The notes under the pieces: generated by a model | Database searches by the model: none | Told to the model about the DNA's origin: nothing | What the model saw: the letters and a program-made list of their open reading frames with translations, nothing else | Position numbers and translations under genes: made by a program | Part shown: in pieces, positions 44,443-56,028 of the stretch | Layout: each line of letters opens with the position of its first letter | How positions within the stretch are numbered: position 1 is the stretch's first letter | Origin: Euborellia annulipes | Taxonomy: Eukaryota > Arthropoda > Insecta > Dermaptera > Anisolabididae | Assembly (NCBI GenBank): GCA_023213315.1 | Contig: JAKCPI010004937.1 | Coordinates: 1 to 64,000, forward strand | Direction of reading: 5' to 3' | DNA length: 64,000 nucleotides

Positions 44443-44650
44443 CAGTGGCGGATCCTGAGGTGTTTCTCGGGGGAATCTGGAGTGACTGGTCGCACAGCAC
44501 ACTCCAGAATATAAATATAAATCAAATTTTTAAGTATTAATTTTTAAAATTTTACATTAAAAATACATTTTTTTTTCGAAAAAAGTATTTTTTCAAATCT
44601 CAGGGGGGTAATTACCCCCTTTACCCCTCCTCCCCTTGTATCCGCCCTTG
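44443..44650. mobile_element. hAT-type MITE with 8-bp target duplication
   Basis: atttgaca flanks both sides (44435-44442 and 44651-44658). The ends cagtggcggatcc and tatccgcccttg are inverted copies (about 10 of 13). Eight-base duplications and such ends are typical of hAT elements. Inside, tctggagtgactggtcgcac with agcacactccaga is a compact version of the DHE large hairpin. Confidence 0.8.
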
Positions 44651-45947
44651 ATTTGACATCAATAAACTGAACTTGAATTAATATTAATAATGCAAGATTT
44701 GTTCATTTTTTGATTGATTTCAATAATAAAACAGGCATGTGTGTGATTGAATTCAAGGTTACTTGTACAATGGTTGATTTTACTATTTTTTAAATAATTT
44801 TTGACCACGATGTGATTTCAATTTGCTTTCTTCAATAAAAAATTGCTTAATTAAAACTCTCAAAAAGCTTTTCGGGGTTTTTCGAAATTCGGCCCCTAAG
44901 GACCCAAAACCTTTAAAATTAATATCTATAAGAAACAAAAATAGTTTTATTTTATACCAAGTCAACATTATATTTATATTATCAATATATATATTAATAC
45001 ATTTTACATTATATATGTATATATTTATAATAAATATCATATTATCATTAAGTATTCGAAAACGATTTTTTTTTCCAATACTTATGTTAAAAAAGCCCAT
45101 ACGATTTGTTGGAATGCAAAGCTATCATATTATCCGCATGTCAAGTTACGTATTTTGTCCCTTCCTCTTTCTCCTTTTTTTTTCCATATCTGTAAAGGGG
45201 CTTAAGTGTGGGTGGTGTCATCACCCGGAGGCAAGAGGTCCAATCTTCATAGAAATGAGGCTCGATTGCTTCGCCCCTCCAGGGCTCTCCGCTCCTTCGT
45301 ATCAAATTTCATTCCTCTTCTTTTTTTTTCCTTCTTCATTCTCTACTTCTTCTTGAGAGGAGGAAAAAAAAATCAAATTCTGTTCAGTGCTTCTTGCCGA
45401 CGTCTTAACGGTCAATCTCATCATGGTCAATTTTTACTAAAAAAATTTTTTTCTCAGGGTAAAATTCGTGTAAAAACAGAACCAAGTCTATTTTTATTTA
45501 AAATTATTTATTTAGGACAAAATAATTTAACTTTTTTAAACGTGGTTGGTCCACTAAAGCATAATTCTGAAGCAATTAATCGAAAAATCATTGTGTTGTT
45601 TTATGAAACCACGATGCAAGTAAAACTTTTTTTTCGGATCGTAGGAGTTTAACTGAAAATTTTCAGAAAATTATTCAATTAAGGGTATTAAAATCGCGTT
45701 TTTAATCTTAGCTCAATAATTGGAAAATGGAAAATCAATTGACGCATGTTAAAAACTGAGAACAATATTTATTTAGTAATTGAAGATTTCAATTATTTTA
45801 AAAATTATATTGAATAATTAAATCTCACAATTATTTTTTTTATAATTCGTCATATATATTAAATTTCAACTTTCATATTTTTATTGAATGATATTTTAAT
45901 TATAAATTAAAAAATATAAATTAAATTTTGTCTTCACGGCTTGTGAC
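44651..45947. other. Spacer with overlapping chance frames
   Basis: Two overlapping plus-strand frames (44823-45356 and 45206-45652) are rich in Phe/Leu/Ile/Lys and show no domain. 45195-45300 is less AT-rich (gtgtgggtggtgtcatcacc) but unidentified. Confidence 0.4.
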
Positions 45948-46051
45948 TAGAGATGTGGTATCGAAAAAAAATTATCCATACTTGAACTTGCTATCGTATT
46001 GAAAGCAAAGTATCGAGTATTTTTTCTTTTTTACTTTCTCTTACCCAATAT

Positions 46052-46198
46052 TTAAAGTCTTTTGGACATCTTAGGCTCCTGACGTCGATAAATGGGGCCC
46101 AATAGAAGATCCCTGGGGTATACTGGTATGCCATTTTCTTCAAAGTAATGAGCACCAGGAGGAAGGGGTGGGTGATACGGAGCTTGTGAGCGTGTGAT
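46052..46198 (-). pseudogene. Proline-rich coding-like fragment inside a hAT element
   Basis: The minus-strand frame 46198-46052 (48 codons to TAA) includes APYHPPLPPGAHYFEENG and YPRDLLLGPIYRRQEP. It is far less AT-rich than its surroundings and reads like genuine protein. The other minus frame is also open but is less protein-like. There is no start codon; an acceptor-like ccggcacag lies upstream. It may be a host exon captured by the transposon. The parent gene is unknown. Confidence 0.35.
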
Positions 46199-46422
46199 TT
46201 ATTTTTCTGTGCCGGAGACTTTCTCAACCAAAATACGGATTTCGCCAAAATAAAAGTCTGTCTACAACGCGTTGCAATGGGTCGACAAAAATGAACTTTT
46301 TTCTTTCACAAGAATAAAGATATGCGATTCTAGAAGTATTTTTCATGCTGAATTCAAATATTTCAATTTTTCGCCATCAGGCACATATATATGTAGAGAT
46401 ACCGGTATATAGAAAAATAAAT

Positions 46423-46676
46423 TTTAATAGAAAATGTGCTCTAAACGGGCTCTTATTTTGAATTTTCAAGATTTTTTTAAAAACGATACCTCTTAAAAAT
46501 ATGCACATAGTTTTAATACTTAAGACCTATATAAATTTTAAGTTTCAGCCCAATCGGAGGTCATTTAGACGTGTCAAAAACTGCTTAAACTTTAGAAAAA
46601 TCGAATTTTTTAAGTTTTAAAAAAAAAATTCAAAATAAGAGCCGTTTTAAGTTTTAAAACACATTTTCTATTAATA
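46423..46676. repeat. Foldback family B, short copy
   Basis: Ends attttaatagaaaatgtgct and acattttctattaatag are inverted copies that extend over about 45 bp (cgggctcttattttgaattt). The same ends occur at 57540 and 58322 in the large palindrome 57411-58455, so both belong to one family. Confidence 0.75.
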
Positions 46677-46928
46677 GAGAGCAAAAAAAAAAAAAAAAAA
46701 AAAATATAAAAGAATATGCGATATTCTTTGGCAGAATCGTAATTAAAATATTTCTGTAACGTTTAAAGTCTATATGGCCTAAGATGCCGAAAAAAGAAAA
46801 ATATCTGAATGAGTATTTTCATTCGATACCGGCAATCCAGTACTCATATGAGTAAAGTATCGAAAAAAAGTATCGGGTAAAAATACTAGTATCGAAACAA
46901 AAGTATCGATACTTTTTTCGTGTCCCTA

Positions 46929-47753
46929 CTTGTGACGTCATGGCTTGTAGCGTCACGCCCTTTGGCGTAACGTCACGGCTTGTAACGCGACTTGCTGATA
47001 GAAGAGCAAAAAATTTGAGGCCATCAAATAAAAGTTTCACTTTAAAAATTATTTAGTGAGACTGCCCATTAAGAATATCTGATTTATGCGCACTAAAATA
47101 ACAAATTTTTATTTAAATCATTAAATTTTTGGACATCCGATTTGGATAGAGTTAAATAAAGTACGACACTTGTATGATGCTAATTTCTAAGCATAAAAAA
47201 ACTGATTTTGTTAGCGAATGATTTCATGAATTTTAAAAGGCTTTAATATCCATTAACAATTACTATGTTCCACATTATAATTATAGGAATAAATCTAAGT
47301 AGAGTCTGAGTAATTTCCCGAAACGTCAATGAATTTTACATGATAATTAGAGTTGTATAATATAATCCCCATTTGGAAACATGACCCTAATACATTTTGT
47401 AATCCGAAGATTCACGTTCCAATCCCCCGTAGGCATATATATGAATTAATTAATTTATTCTTTCTCTCATCAATGATAAACAACACCAATGTTTTAATTA
47501 TTTCATTAATTTATAAAATTTTTTTTCATATAATTGTAATATATTATTAATTTGTTATTCAAAAATCTTTTTTCTTGAAAAGAACAAATTCATTTTAATA
47601 TTTGACCTTTGTTTTTTACATCTCTATAGAGATGTCCTTTATGTATCTATAGATCAAATTTTTAATTGAATTACAGAAATTCAAGTATTATACGTCAATT
47701 GAAATCATTAATGAAATACAACTCTTATTTTATTTTTCATCATTTTTTATTCA
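46929..47753. other. cgtcacggcttgt repeats then AT-rich DNA
   Basis: 46931-47000 holds degenerate tandem copies of gtcacggcttgtaacg; the sequence left of the hAT element (tcttcacggcttgtgac) is part of the same array, so the transposon inserted into it. The rest is AT-rich without features. Confidence 0.55.
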
Positions 47754-47900
47754 AAGTCTTTTTCTGCATCTGAGGCCATTTAGATCTCGTCTCCGTTTTT
47801 CTGAATTAATTGGTATCCAATATAATTTAGAAAAACTTTATTGCTTGGATTGACTGATCTCGAGTGGATATCTTTGTGCTAAAGACCCAACACCACAACT
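47754..47900 (-). mobile_element. S2 SINE, diverged
   Basis: Tail (tttctgcatctgaggccatt) and body (aattaattggtatccaatat) are recognisable; the tRNA-like head is weak. It abuts an S1 copy of the same orientation. Confidence 0.65.
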
Positions 47901-47909
47901 TAGGCCAAA

Positions 47910-48077
47910 TAAAACTTTGACGATAACCGTTTTTTATTATAAATATCTATTGGGGGTCCAGGCATTTTTATTTAAGCCATTTGGATACCAAATACAAAAT
48001 CATCGGACTGGCTGGGATCCGAACCCACGACCCTTGGTACAGAAGGTCAGCACGGTACACCAAGCCCAAGGGCCCCA
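47910..48077 (-). mobile_element. S1 SINE, tail missing
   Basis: On the minus strand: tRNA-like head with ggcttggtgtaccgtgctga and B-box gggttcggatccca, the body with catttggataccaaatg-type pair, ending at ggttatcgtcaaagttt. The tail after that is gone, and the S2 copy begins. Confidence 0.85.
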
Positions 48078-48327
48078 GAAGTACCTCTTCAACTTATGCA
48101 AAAACATACACCCTAAAGCTTCTCAAATAAATCACAAGAACTCTACTCAAATAAATTACAAGAACTCTACATATAAAATAGATAGATATATGTTGAAAAA
48201 TTATTTCAGTTGAAAAATAGGAGGTTAGATGTTCGGCAGGTTAGGTAGGAGAAACTGGGTCTGGTTGTGACAGGGGTAGGTAGTTACAGTGGCACTAGTG
48301 GCGACTATGATTCTCAGCAGACGATAT

Positions 48328-48714
48328 ATAAAAAATATAAAAAATAATTGATTTATGAATTTTAATCAAAATCTTTAGAGCCAAGTTTGAGAAAATCATA
48401 AAAATACTGAAAAAGTGCATCAATAAAGTACTAGTACTTTTTGGCCGATTTTATTCAAAAAGTTCGTGTTATATTACTTAAGGGTACACGTTATAATTAA
48501 CTTACATATAAAATTTTCTAAAAATCTCCTTGCTCTATTCGTTCTTGAGTTATTTTTGTTCATGGACACACACCCAAACTATTTTGTGTGGTCCACTTTT
48601 TTCGAACTCAGAGGACCTTAAAACAAGTTTTCCATCAAAATCTTAACATTGAATTTCTGGTCTGGATCCAATACTTTCTCTAAATATAACATAGGTATAG
48701 GTAAGAGAAAGTAT
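48328..48714 (+). mobile_element. DHE, large-hairpin end missing
   Basis: Starts in the body (aaaaaataattgatttatga), keeps the gtactagtacttt core and the microsatellite site (ggacacacaccca), and ends in a complete small hairpin at 48714. Diverged, so an older copy. Confidence 0.85.
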
Positions 48715-49186
48715 AAAAAATGACAACTTTTCTTTATTTTAGTAGTACGTAATTGTTTAAATTTTCTCTAAACCCAAAATTTACATGTCCCTTCCAACAA
48801 GCTTATCAAAAATTTATTGAGAAATTGAGTGCGTGTGTGTTTGTGAGCAGGATGTTTGACTGGCTTGCAGGTCATAGGTTGCCACCACAATCATTTAATA
48901 ATTCTAATCAAGCAGCGCAGAGCTCCAGGCATTTAGCCATCACTAATAAACGTGCATTGTGGCTTGAATATCGGCCATTTATTATTGACCTGGTAATTTT
49001 GCAATACTCCCCGAGGTCATTTGTATTTTTTACCGTTCAAATATTCACTTTGTAAATAATTCATTATCAATTTATTATAATATATGAAGGTGTGATTAAT
49101 AACAACAGAAATATATCATAAAATATTAATATTAATTCTTTTGGGTATCTTATTATATCCACATTGTCAGGTCAGCGAGAAACATA
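48715..49186. other. Spacer with a unique less AT-rich block
   Basis: 48830-49020 is unique, with a 100-codon plus-strand frame (48753-49055) that I do not recognise. It may be regulatory. Confidence 0.3.
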
Positions 49187-50530
49187 TAGAGTAAGGTGGG
49201 GCAAAAGTCCTCAGTTTTTCTTTGGGAATTTTTTTGACCTTCCTATGAAAGATACAATAAAAATAGGAACATCCCCTGAAAGCCTGGTTAATTGGCTATC
49301 TTACATAATTTTTTTGGTTTCCAATTCGGTAGCATAAGAGTAGGAGAGGTATTTAAACAAAAATTTTCATTTGCGGACTTTTGCCCCACCGAGCGGGGTA
49401 AAAGTCCGCACTAGCGGGGCAAAAGTCCTTAGGTGCAAACAATTGCCCCTGCAGGGAACAACCGTCTCGAACCAGGGTATAAAAAAGACTTAATAAGAAA
49501 TACATTAGGTATAGGTATGTTTTATGTATTTATTTTATTTATTAGAAATACACAATAGGCCTAATAACAATTAGTCCCCAGTAAGATTGAAGTTCATAAC
49601 CTGCATAAACATTTCGGGTCGTGCAAGTTTCCCTAGGCTCATTAATCCGAGAAACTACTAGCTAGGGGTATTAGAAACTCGAATACCATTGGGTGACATT
49701 TGTTCCATTGGAGATCCATAGGGACTTTTGCCCCGTCGAGGCCGCGGACTTTTGCCCCATTTAGCTATTTTCATCGAAGTGTTACATAAAATTTTTATTG
49801 TTAACTGTAGAGAAGAAAAAGGTTTTAAAATATTTAGGGGAGACCGGGGCAGGTTGGCCCACGGGGCAGGTCGGCCCAGTCGCGATATTTCGCAGAATAA
49901 TTGGACGATTGTGATACGGATCAGAATGAAGGTTAATAGCACTGCCACACACCTTCCGCCAAAACAACTATAGCGATCGGAGTAAATTCGCATGAGCTAG
50001 GATCATTTATTCGTTTTTTGCACCTTGGAGTAAATTTTTATTAGTTGAATAAAATTGTTTTATCTACTTTTTTGGTTACTTCGAGGATAAAAGTGAGCAC
50101 TATGTTTAAAGGTTAGAGTATAAGGATTATTTCTCCATGGCATATTAATTAAAAAACATCAACGGGATTTGTGCGGGATAAAAATTGTTTCAAATATGAC
50201 GATGGGGCAGGTTGGCCCAAAAATGACGGGGCAGGTTGGCCCACTCGATTTTTTGCCATTGTGTGTATGAAATCGTTAAACCCTGTTTTATCTTTTCAAT
50301 TTTAGTGGCAATGAATGATGTAAAAGTAACAAAATAAAAATTATTATAAATATCGATGTTATACTGGCCGTCATTGAGAGTTTATTGGAGGAAATTTTGC
50401 ATCATAAATGAGCACGTGTGTTTGTTTTTGGGAAATTGTTATCAGATATATGAATATGTTCTTATTGTTTTCTAAAACGTTCTAGTTCTTTGAATATCTG
50501 TGGTTCGGGAAGATATGAAGTGTTTCCGCT

Positions 50531-50719
50531 TTTTTTTTTTAAACATTCACACTTTTTTCCCATTCACACTCACATTCACACAGTCTTTTCGGTAACTCAG
50601 GCCATATAAGACTTTTACGATATCCGTTGTATTAATAATTATATATTTTGGGGGTCCAGGCATTCTTATTTAAGCCATTTGGTATCCAAATGATAACCTC
50701 TACACGAAGCCCCGAGGGC
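50531..50719 (-). mobile_element. S1 SINE inside the nested element
   Basis: On the minus strand it lacks most of the tRNA-like head, keeps the body (catttggataccaaatg-type pair near 50675), the tail block (cagtcttttcggtaactcag on the plus strand), and ends in a T-run at 50531-50540, the A-tail complement. Confidence 0.8.
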
Positions 50720-50730
50720 TAAGAGATGTT

Positions 50731-50964
50731 TCAAAAGAGCACAAATTGAGCGTTGGGAGAGAAAAGTTGGGACCCTTGTTGGGATACTCTTTTTGCCAAC
50801 TTGCCAAGCCCAAGTAAGGTGTTTGCAATGCTCTTCATAGCATTCTGACTCTCATCCCCAACCTCTGGACCACGATTATAACAGTGATTCGTAAAAACAA
50901 AAGAAAAACTGAAAAAGGAAAAGTTCTTGAAGTCACGATATACTTTTTTTGATTTAGTACTCAC
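50731..50964 (-). other. Coding-like frame in the nested element
   Basis: A 77-codon minus-strand frame whose second half (GPEVGDESQNAMKSIANTLL, GLGKLAKRVSQQ) reads as an amphipathic helical protein and is less AT-rich than its surroundings. Unknown; could be a transposon protein remnant or a captured exon. Confidence 0.25.
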
Positions 50965-51729
50965 TTATTACTGAAACTGTTGCAATAACCAATTATAATT
51001 TAAAATAAACTTTGTGTGTTAAAATTAGGTTGTTTTAAATTATTTTCTTGCATTTTAATTCATATAAAAATAACAAATGCCTTCCGGGCCAACCTGCCCC
51101 GAGGTCCGGGCCAACCTGCCCCGACCACGGGGCAGGTTGGCCCACTCGAAATATTTTAGAAATAATTATTTTTTTTTAATTTTAACATCAATTTAGGAGA
51201 CTTTTACGATGACCATTTGGTAGCTTAAGGTTTCACCAACATTTTAAAATGAAAACATAAACGAAAATGATTAAATAAAAAATTTTATAAAAGAAATAAA
51301 AATTAGTGGGCCAACCTGCCCCGGTCTCCCTATTTAGGGTTATCAGCTTGCAATCAAAGACATTAGATAGTTAGAAAAGTGCATGCTGGTACATGTTGCA
51401 ATCATGAGAATTTCCATAAATATTAGACTTTGCTCATTGTTAACAATCGGCTTCAAACACGTTATTGAATTTCGAATCATCATCTGTTCTTGTTGTTACC
51501 AACCTAACAAAGTTGTTTAGAACAACGTCAAGTCTAGCGGGGATTTTAAAATGAGGATTCGGACTTTTGCCCCGTGCGGACTTTTGCCCCACTTTACTCT
51601 ATAGGCCTACATAATGGACAACATGCATAAGAAATATCCGGAGATTGAAAACCCCAAGCTTAGATGAAACAAACTCACATCATCTTATTTTGTATATATT
51701 TTTCCCGGCTAAATTTACAAAATAAAATG

Positions 51730-52230
51730 AAATTGAGAGTGAATTTTGGCTACTAATTCTGCAGCCGTCATCAGGTAGATTCATTTTGAACAATGAACAA
51801 TAACTGAGGGTTAGGTGCTGACGTTGGTGTTATTTACATGCGTGGCTAACTTCAGCCCCGCTTGCTCTAAGACTGGTGTTTTTAATTATAGTTTTTAAAG
51901 GGAGAATTATAATTTAGTTTAAGAAATTACAAATAAAAGACATTTTTTGGAATAAATCATGGTTTATTTTAACAAATAATAATACAAAAAGTGTTATTAA
52001 CCTATAATAAAATACTAAGTGACGTTGGCTACGAATGTAAACGAGGCGAAGTTAGCCACGCAAGTAAATAATACCAACGTCACCACCTAACCCTCAGTTG
52101 GTGTTCAAAGTGTTCAAAGTGAATGCATCTACCTGATGACGGCTGCAGAATTAGTAGCGTTGTTATTAATAACAAATTTTGTATTATTATTTGCTAAAAT
52201 AAACCATGATTTATTCCAAAAAAATCGTAA
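51730..52230. repeat. Interleaved inverted repeats with hammerhead-like cores
   Basis: Block a (51750-51870) pairs with a' (52030-52165), and block b (51940-52010, ggaataaatcatggtttatt) pairs with b' (52158-52225), in the order a-b-a'-b'. The a blocks carry cctgatgacggctgcagaat with a GGCT/AGCC stem; the second box reads CAAAA instead of CGAAA. The order fits an inverted arrangement of tandem (head-to-tail) units, as produced by hammerhead retroelements. Confidence 0.6.
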
Positions 52231-52313
52231 AATTCAATTAATCATATTAACAAAATTTAACATTTTAACTTTGTTGCCATCTACGGAAATTGTTATTTAA
52301 CCGAAAAAGGAGC

Positions 52314-52420
52314 GCCTCGGGCTTGGTCTAGTAGCTAGCGTGCTGGCCTTCTAAACCAAGGTTCACGGGTTCGTATCCCAGGCAGTGCGATGATTTTATT
52401 TAAGCCATTTGGATACCAAA
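52314..52420 (+). mobile_element. S1 SINE head and partial body
   Basis: tRNA-like head gcctcgggcttggtctagta with B-box gggttcgtatccca, then the shared body through catttggataccaaa, after which it stops without a tail. Head is the best preserved after the 18-kb copy. Confidence 0.85.
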
Positions 52421-53544
52421 ATTATTTTTAAATAGAGAGTGTGAGTTTGTTTGTATGTAGGGGGCTAAGCTGGGAATTTACTATTTTTTCCATGTAAAAG
52501 AATTTACTATTTTTTCCATGTAATGCTCCCTCTGCCCCCCTCAAATGACATCCCTGCTTATCTCCACAGTTTCTGAATAACAAAATAAATATTTTTATTT
52601 ATGTCAAAATATATCAATCGAATTCTAAACAAGATAAACTTTTTGCAAAAGTTTTTAATAATCCTTCTCATAAAGTAAAGAGATGTTTTGTTTCTTTTTT
52701 TTGGGAAACAAGATTCCATCGAGCAGCTAGTGATTTTAATTAAAAACTTTTCTTATTTATACAGGTCATTAAGAGGTAGAAAAATAAGAAAATTATTTTT
52801 TCTTATTTGCTATTAACTAAATGGTGGATATTTAATGAACAATCAAATGCAGAAGGACCAACTTTTCTTTTCTTCTTTTTTGATAATTTGCTCTTGGCGT
52901 TTTCTTATTTATTTATTTTTTTATTCTCTCTCTCTTCATCCTTTCTTTCATTAAAGTGTTTTTCTTTACGAAAAGTTTTTGATTTTTAATTTTTTTTTTA
53001 ATTATTATACAAAAAAAAAAAGTTATCGTAGTACACAATATTATTATCACCTGGCTAATTAAAAACTTCAACTAGGCTTTTAATTATTCTTTTATACGTA
53101 TTTATTTTTAAATAAAAATGGGGGACGGGTAACACTTCCTAGAGGTTAAATACAACAAATAAATTTTTTTCCTCTTTTATTTAAGTTAACATTTGATTTA
53201 TCAAATTTTTTTTTTCTAGAGTGAAATCTTTTCGCGTAGTTTTAGTTACGAAACACTGCAACCCCTCCAGCTAGTGAGACACACACTATCTCACACAGTC
53301 ACCAGTGGCGCTTGGGCGTTTCCGCCTATCTCCACCCATTAGCGAGTGAGATAGGATTCGTTTATGATATTTGGCGTTTCTTGAGCAATTGCGTCTTCAA
53401 GAAAAAGCTGGTTATCTGCATGACTCGAACTCATTTAAACTATTAAATAAATATTTACGCTCAGTAGAAAAAAAAATTTGATTCAATTGTCGAGTATGAA
53501 AACATGATATATTTATTTTTTTTAATTATTTAAAATTTGTTTTG
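52421..53544. other. Spacer with an exon-like segment at 53220-53410
   Basis: A T-rich acceptor (ttttttttttctag, ending 53219) precedes about 190 bp less AT-rich than the flanks, including accagtggcgcttgggcgtt, a possible MITE end. A donor is not clear (ctg then gttatc at 53411). A direct duplication aatttactattttttccatg occurs at 52477 and 52501. Confidence 0.35.
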
Positions 53545-55214
53545 GGGTCATTCCACGTCAAATCAACCAAAAAAATAAAAAATTTTCACCCATAATCTCA
53601 GATTTTTATGAAACTTGGTATGTTTGTTCTATATATAGAGATAAGTAACAGCACCAAATTTCAATTTTTTATCTCACTTAGTTTTTCGAGTTATGGCTCT
53701 TTAAAGTTTTGATTTTTTCACCTTGCGCGGCTTGGCTAATGCCAAACAAAATGTGACATGGAAGAGAAAATAATTTCTCATTTGCTTATTTGACACCCAA
53801 TCTTGATGAAATTTTTTGGTATGCTCTTTAAACAATAAGGAATTAGAAAAAAAATATATCACGAATCTAAGTTAATCCTAAAATATAAAAAAAAATTCAT
53901 ATTGTTGATTTTTTTTAGTATTGAAAACGCAAACATGCTTTAGCGCTAAAGCCAATATCTCCAAAAGGGAATGAGATATTCAAGAAAATTTTTTTCTAAA
54001 TAATCTACATGAAATGGGCTTTAATTTAGTAAAATAAAATGTTTGTGTATTTTGTTCCCTCTATTTCTAAAGTCCATTGCAAGTTTCAATATATAGTTTT
54101 ACATGTTAAAAAGATTTCAAGGGCAAAATGAAAATATACATTTTAAAGAGCATCTAAACAATAATTGATTTATGAATTTTAATAAAAATCGTTGCAGGAA
54201 ATTTTGAGAAAATTGGAAAAAACTGAAAAAGTACATCAGTAAAGTACTAGTACTTTTTGGCCGATTTTGTTCAAAAGCTTATTTTGAGTGTCGGGAGGGT
54301 ACCTAACTTAAATATAAAATTTCAACCTCCTAGCTCAATTTTTTCATGATTTCAATTGAATTGATTGTGTTTTCGTCTGTTCAGTTTTAAGCAGACACAC
54401 ACACACAGTGTCCATTTGAAATCATGAAAGAATTGAGCTAGGAGGTTGATTTTATATTTAAGTTAGGTACCCTCCCGGACACTCAAAATAAGCTTTTGAA
54501 CAAAATCGGCCAAAAAGTACTAGTACTTTACTGATGTACTTTTTCAGTTTTTTCCAATTTTCTCAAAATTCCCGCAACATTTTTATTAAAATTCATAAAT
54601 CAATTATTGTTTAGATGCTCTTTAAAATGTATATTTTCATTTTGCCCTGAAATCTTTTTTAACATGTAAAACTATATATTGAAACTTGCAATGGACTTTA
54701 GAAATAGAGGAACAAAATACACAAACATTTTATTTTACTAAATTAAAGCCCATTTCATGTAGATTATTTAGAAAAAAAATTTTCTTGAATATCTCATTCC
54801 CTTTTGGAGATATTGGCTTTAGCGCTAAACCATGTTTGCGTTTTCAATACTAAAAAAAAATCAACAATATGAATTTTTTTATATTTTAGGATTAACTTAG
54901 ATTCATGATATATTTTTTTTCTAATTCCTTATTGTTTAAAGAACATACCAAAAAAAATTTCATCAAGATTGGGTGTCAAATAAGCAAATGAGAAATTATT
55001 TTCTCTTCCATGCCACATTTTGTTTGGCATTAGCCAAGCCGCGCAAGGTGAAAAAATCAAAACTTTAAAGAGCCATAACTCGAAAACTAAGTGAGATAAA
55101 AAATTGAAATTTGGTGCTGTTACTTATCTCTATATATAGAACAAACATACCAAGTTTCATAAAAATCTGAGATTATGGGTGAAATGGCCTGGTTGAACTG
55201 ACGTGGAATGACCC
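53545..55214. repeat. 1.67-kb palindrome containing DHE halves
   Basis: Arms of about 800 bp (53545-54352 and 54413-55214) are near-exact inverted copies. The outer ends read gggtcattccacgtcaaatc and its complement, a phrase I recall from other invertebrate repeats. The inner part of each arm (54109-54352; 54413-54665) is a DHE body without either hairpin. The centre is a short unpaired part with a ca run. Near identity of arms implies recent formation or gene conversion. Confidence 0.9.
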
Positions 55215-55893
55215 TTTGCATATTGAATACCAAATAGATATACAGTATTTATGTTTTTAAAATTTAAATAATTAATTATTATAAATTATACGTTTATCTA
55301 AACAATAGATTATGCGAATAAAATTGATAATATTATCATGCAAAATTTATATAAACTTTATTAATTCCTAATAATAATAATTTTTACCGCCGAATCTTTT
55401 TTTTTTTTTACTAAAATCTTAATTTAAACCAAGAGACAATCTGATATAATAATTGACATTAATTTTGAACTGATTGACATTTGGTTGCATTGAATGAATG
55501 ATTTAACAAGTTTGAATTGTTCACAAGTGTTTGGAAAACATCAATCATTTTGACTAAATATGGACCTCATAAAATACAATTGACAGTGGAGGTAAAATTT
55601 GATTACTGTCAACTTTATTCTAAATATTCCCTTTAAAGATTAAGCTTACCTTTATATTTAAAAGGAAGCATTTTTGATAATTTTTTTAATTACATTTTTT
55701 TATAATAAAAGGGGGATTAGACCCCATATCATATCCTCCCAACCTGGATACTGCCCTGATACAATTGGTACATATAATTATAGATTTCAAGGTTTAAAAG
55801 TGGTTGAGTTCATTAAATAACTGAGAGGAATTTTTTTTGTTCTGACTTACAATATAACATTATAATTTACTGTAAAGTTGTTGATTTGATGAC

Positions 55894-55937
<44 letters not shown>

Positions 55938-56028
55938 GACATTTATTAAGATTCTCTATAGAGAGAGAAAAATAATTTTTTACAAATTACTATTCAATTT
56001 ACAATAAAATTTTTTAATATTCATGCAT
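55215..56028. other. AT-rich spacer with an AAT microsatellite
   Basis: About 13 aat units at 55898-55937; otherwise nothing recognised. Confidence 0.6.

Larger units (their letters stand above)
45948..46928. mobile_element. hAT-type element with captured contents, 8-bp duplication
   Basis: The ends tagagatgtggtatcgaaaa and ttttttcgtgtcccta are inverted copies, and cttgtgac lies on both sides (45940-45947 and 46929-46936). Subterminal tatcga motifs recur near both ends (46014, 46858, 46883, 46906), as in transposase-binding arrays. It encodes no transposase. It carries a proline-rich coding-like piece (46052-46198), a foldback (46423-46676) and a SINE tail (46770-46800). Confidence 0.8.
49837..51330. 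mobile_element. Nested element with ggggcaggttggccc arrays
   Basis: The ends ggggagaccggggcaggttg and ccggtctccc are inverted copies, with tattta on both sides (49831-49836 and 51331-51336). The 15-bp word ggggcaggttggccc occurs eight times: plus at 49846, 49863 (one variant base), 50204, 50228, 51129; minus at 51086, 51108, 51308. It contains an S1 SINE (50531-50719). The surrounding element uses a different word with the same ggggca start. Confidence 0.85.
49187..51603. mobile_element. Element with ggggcaaaagtcc motif arrays at both ends
   Basis: The ends tatagagtaaggtggggcaa and its complement (gccccactttactctata) bound 2.4 kb. The 13-bp word ggggcaaaagtcc (or one-base variant) occurs eight times: plus at 49198, 49395, 49416; minus at 49375, 49722, 49746, 51561, 51578. 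Such terminal and subterminal arrays are typical of transposase binding. It has no transposase and is interrupted by the related-looking element 49837-51330. Confidence 0.8.

Noticed and set aside
44823..45652. Two long overlapping plus-strand frames as genes
   Set aside because: Low-complexity hydrophobic composition, overlap in different frames, and no splice or domain support.
49658..49993. 111-codon minus frame
   Set aside because: It spans the ends of two nested repeat elements and their motif arrays; not a coherent protein.
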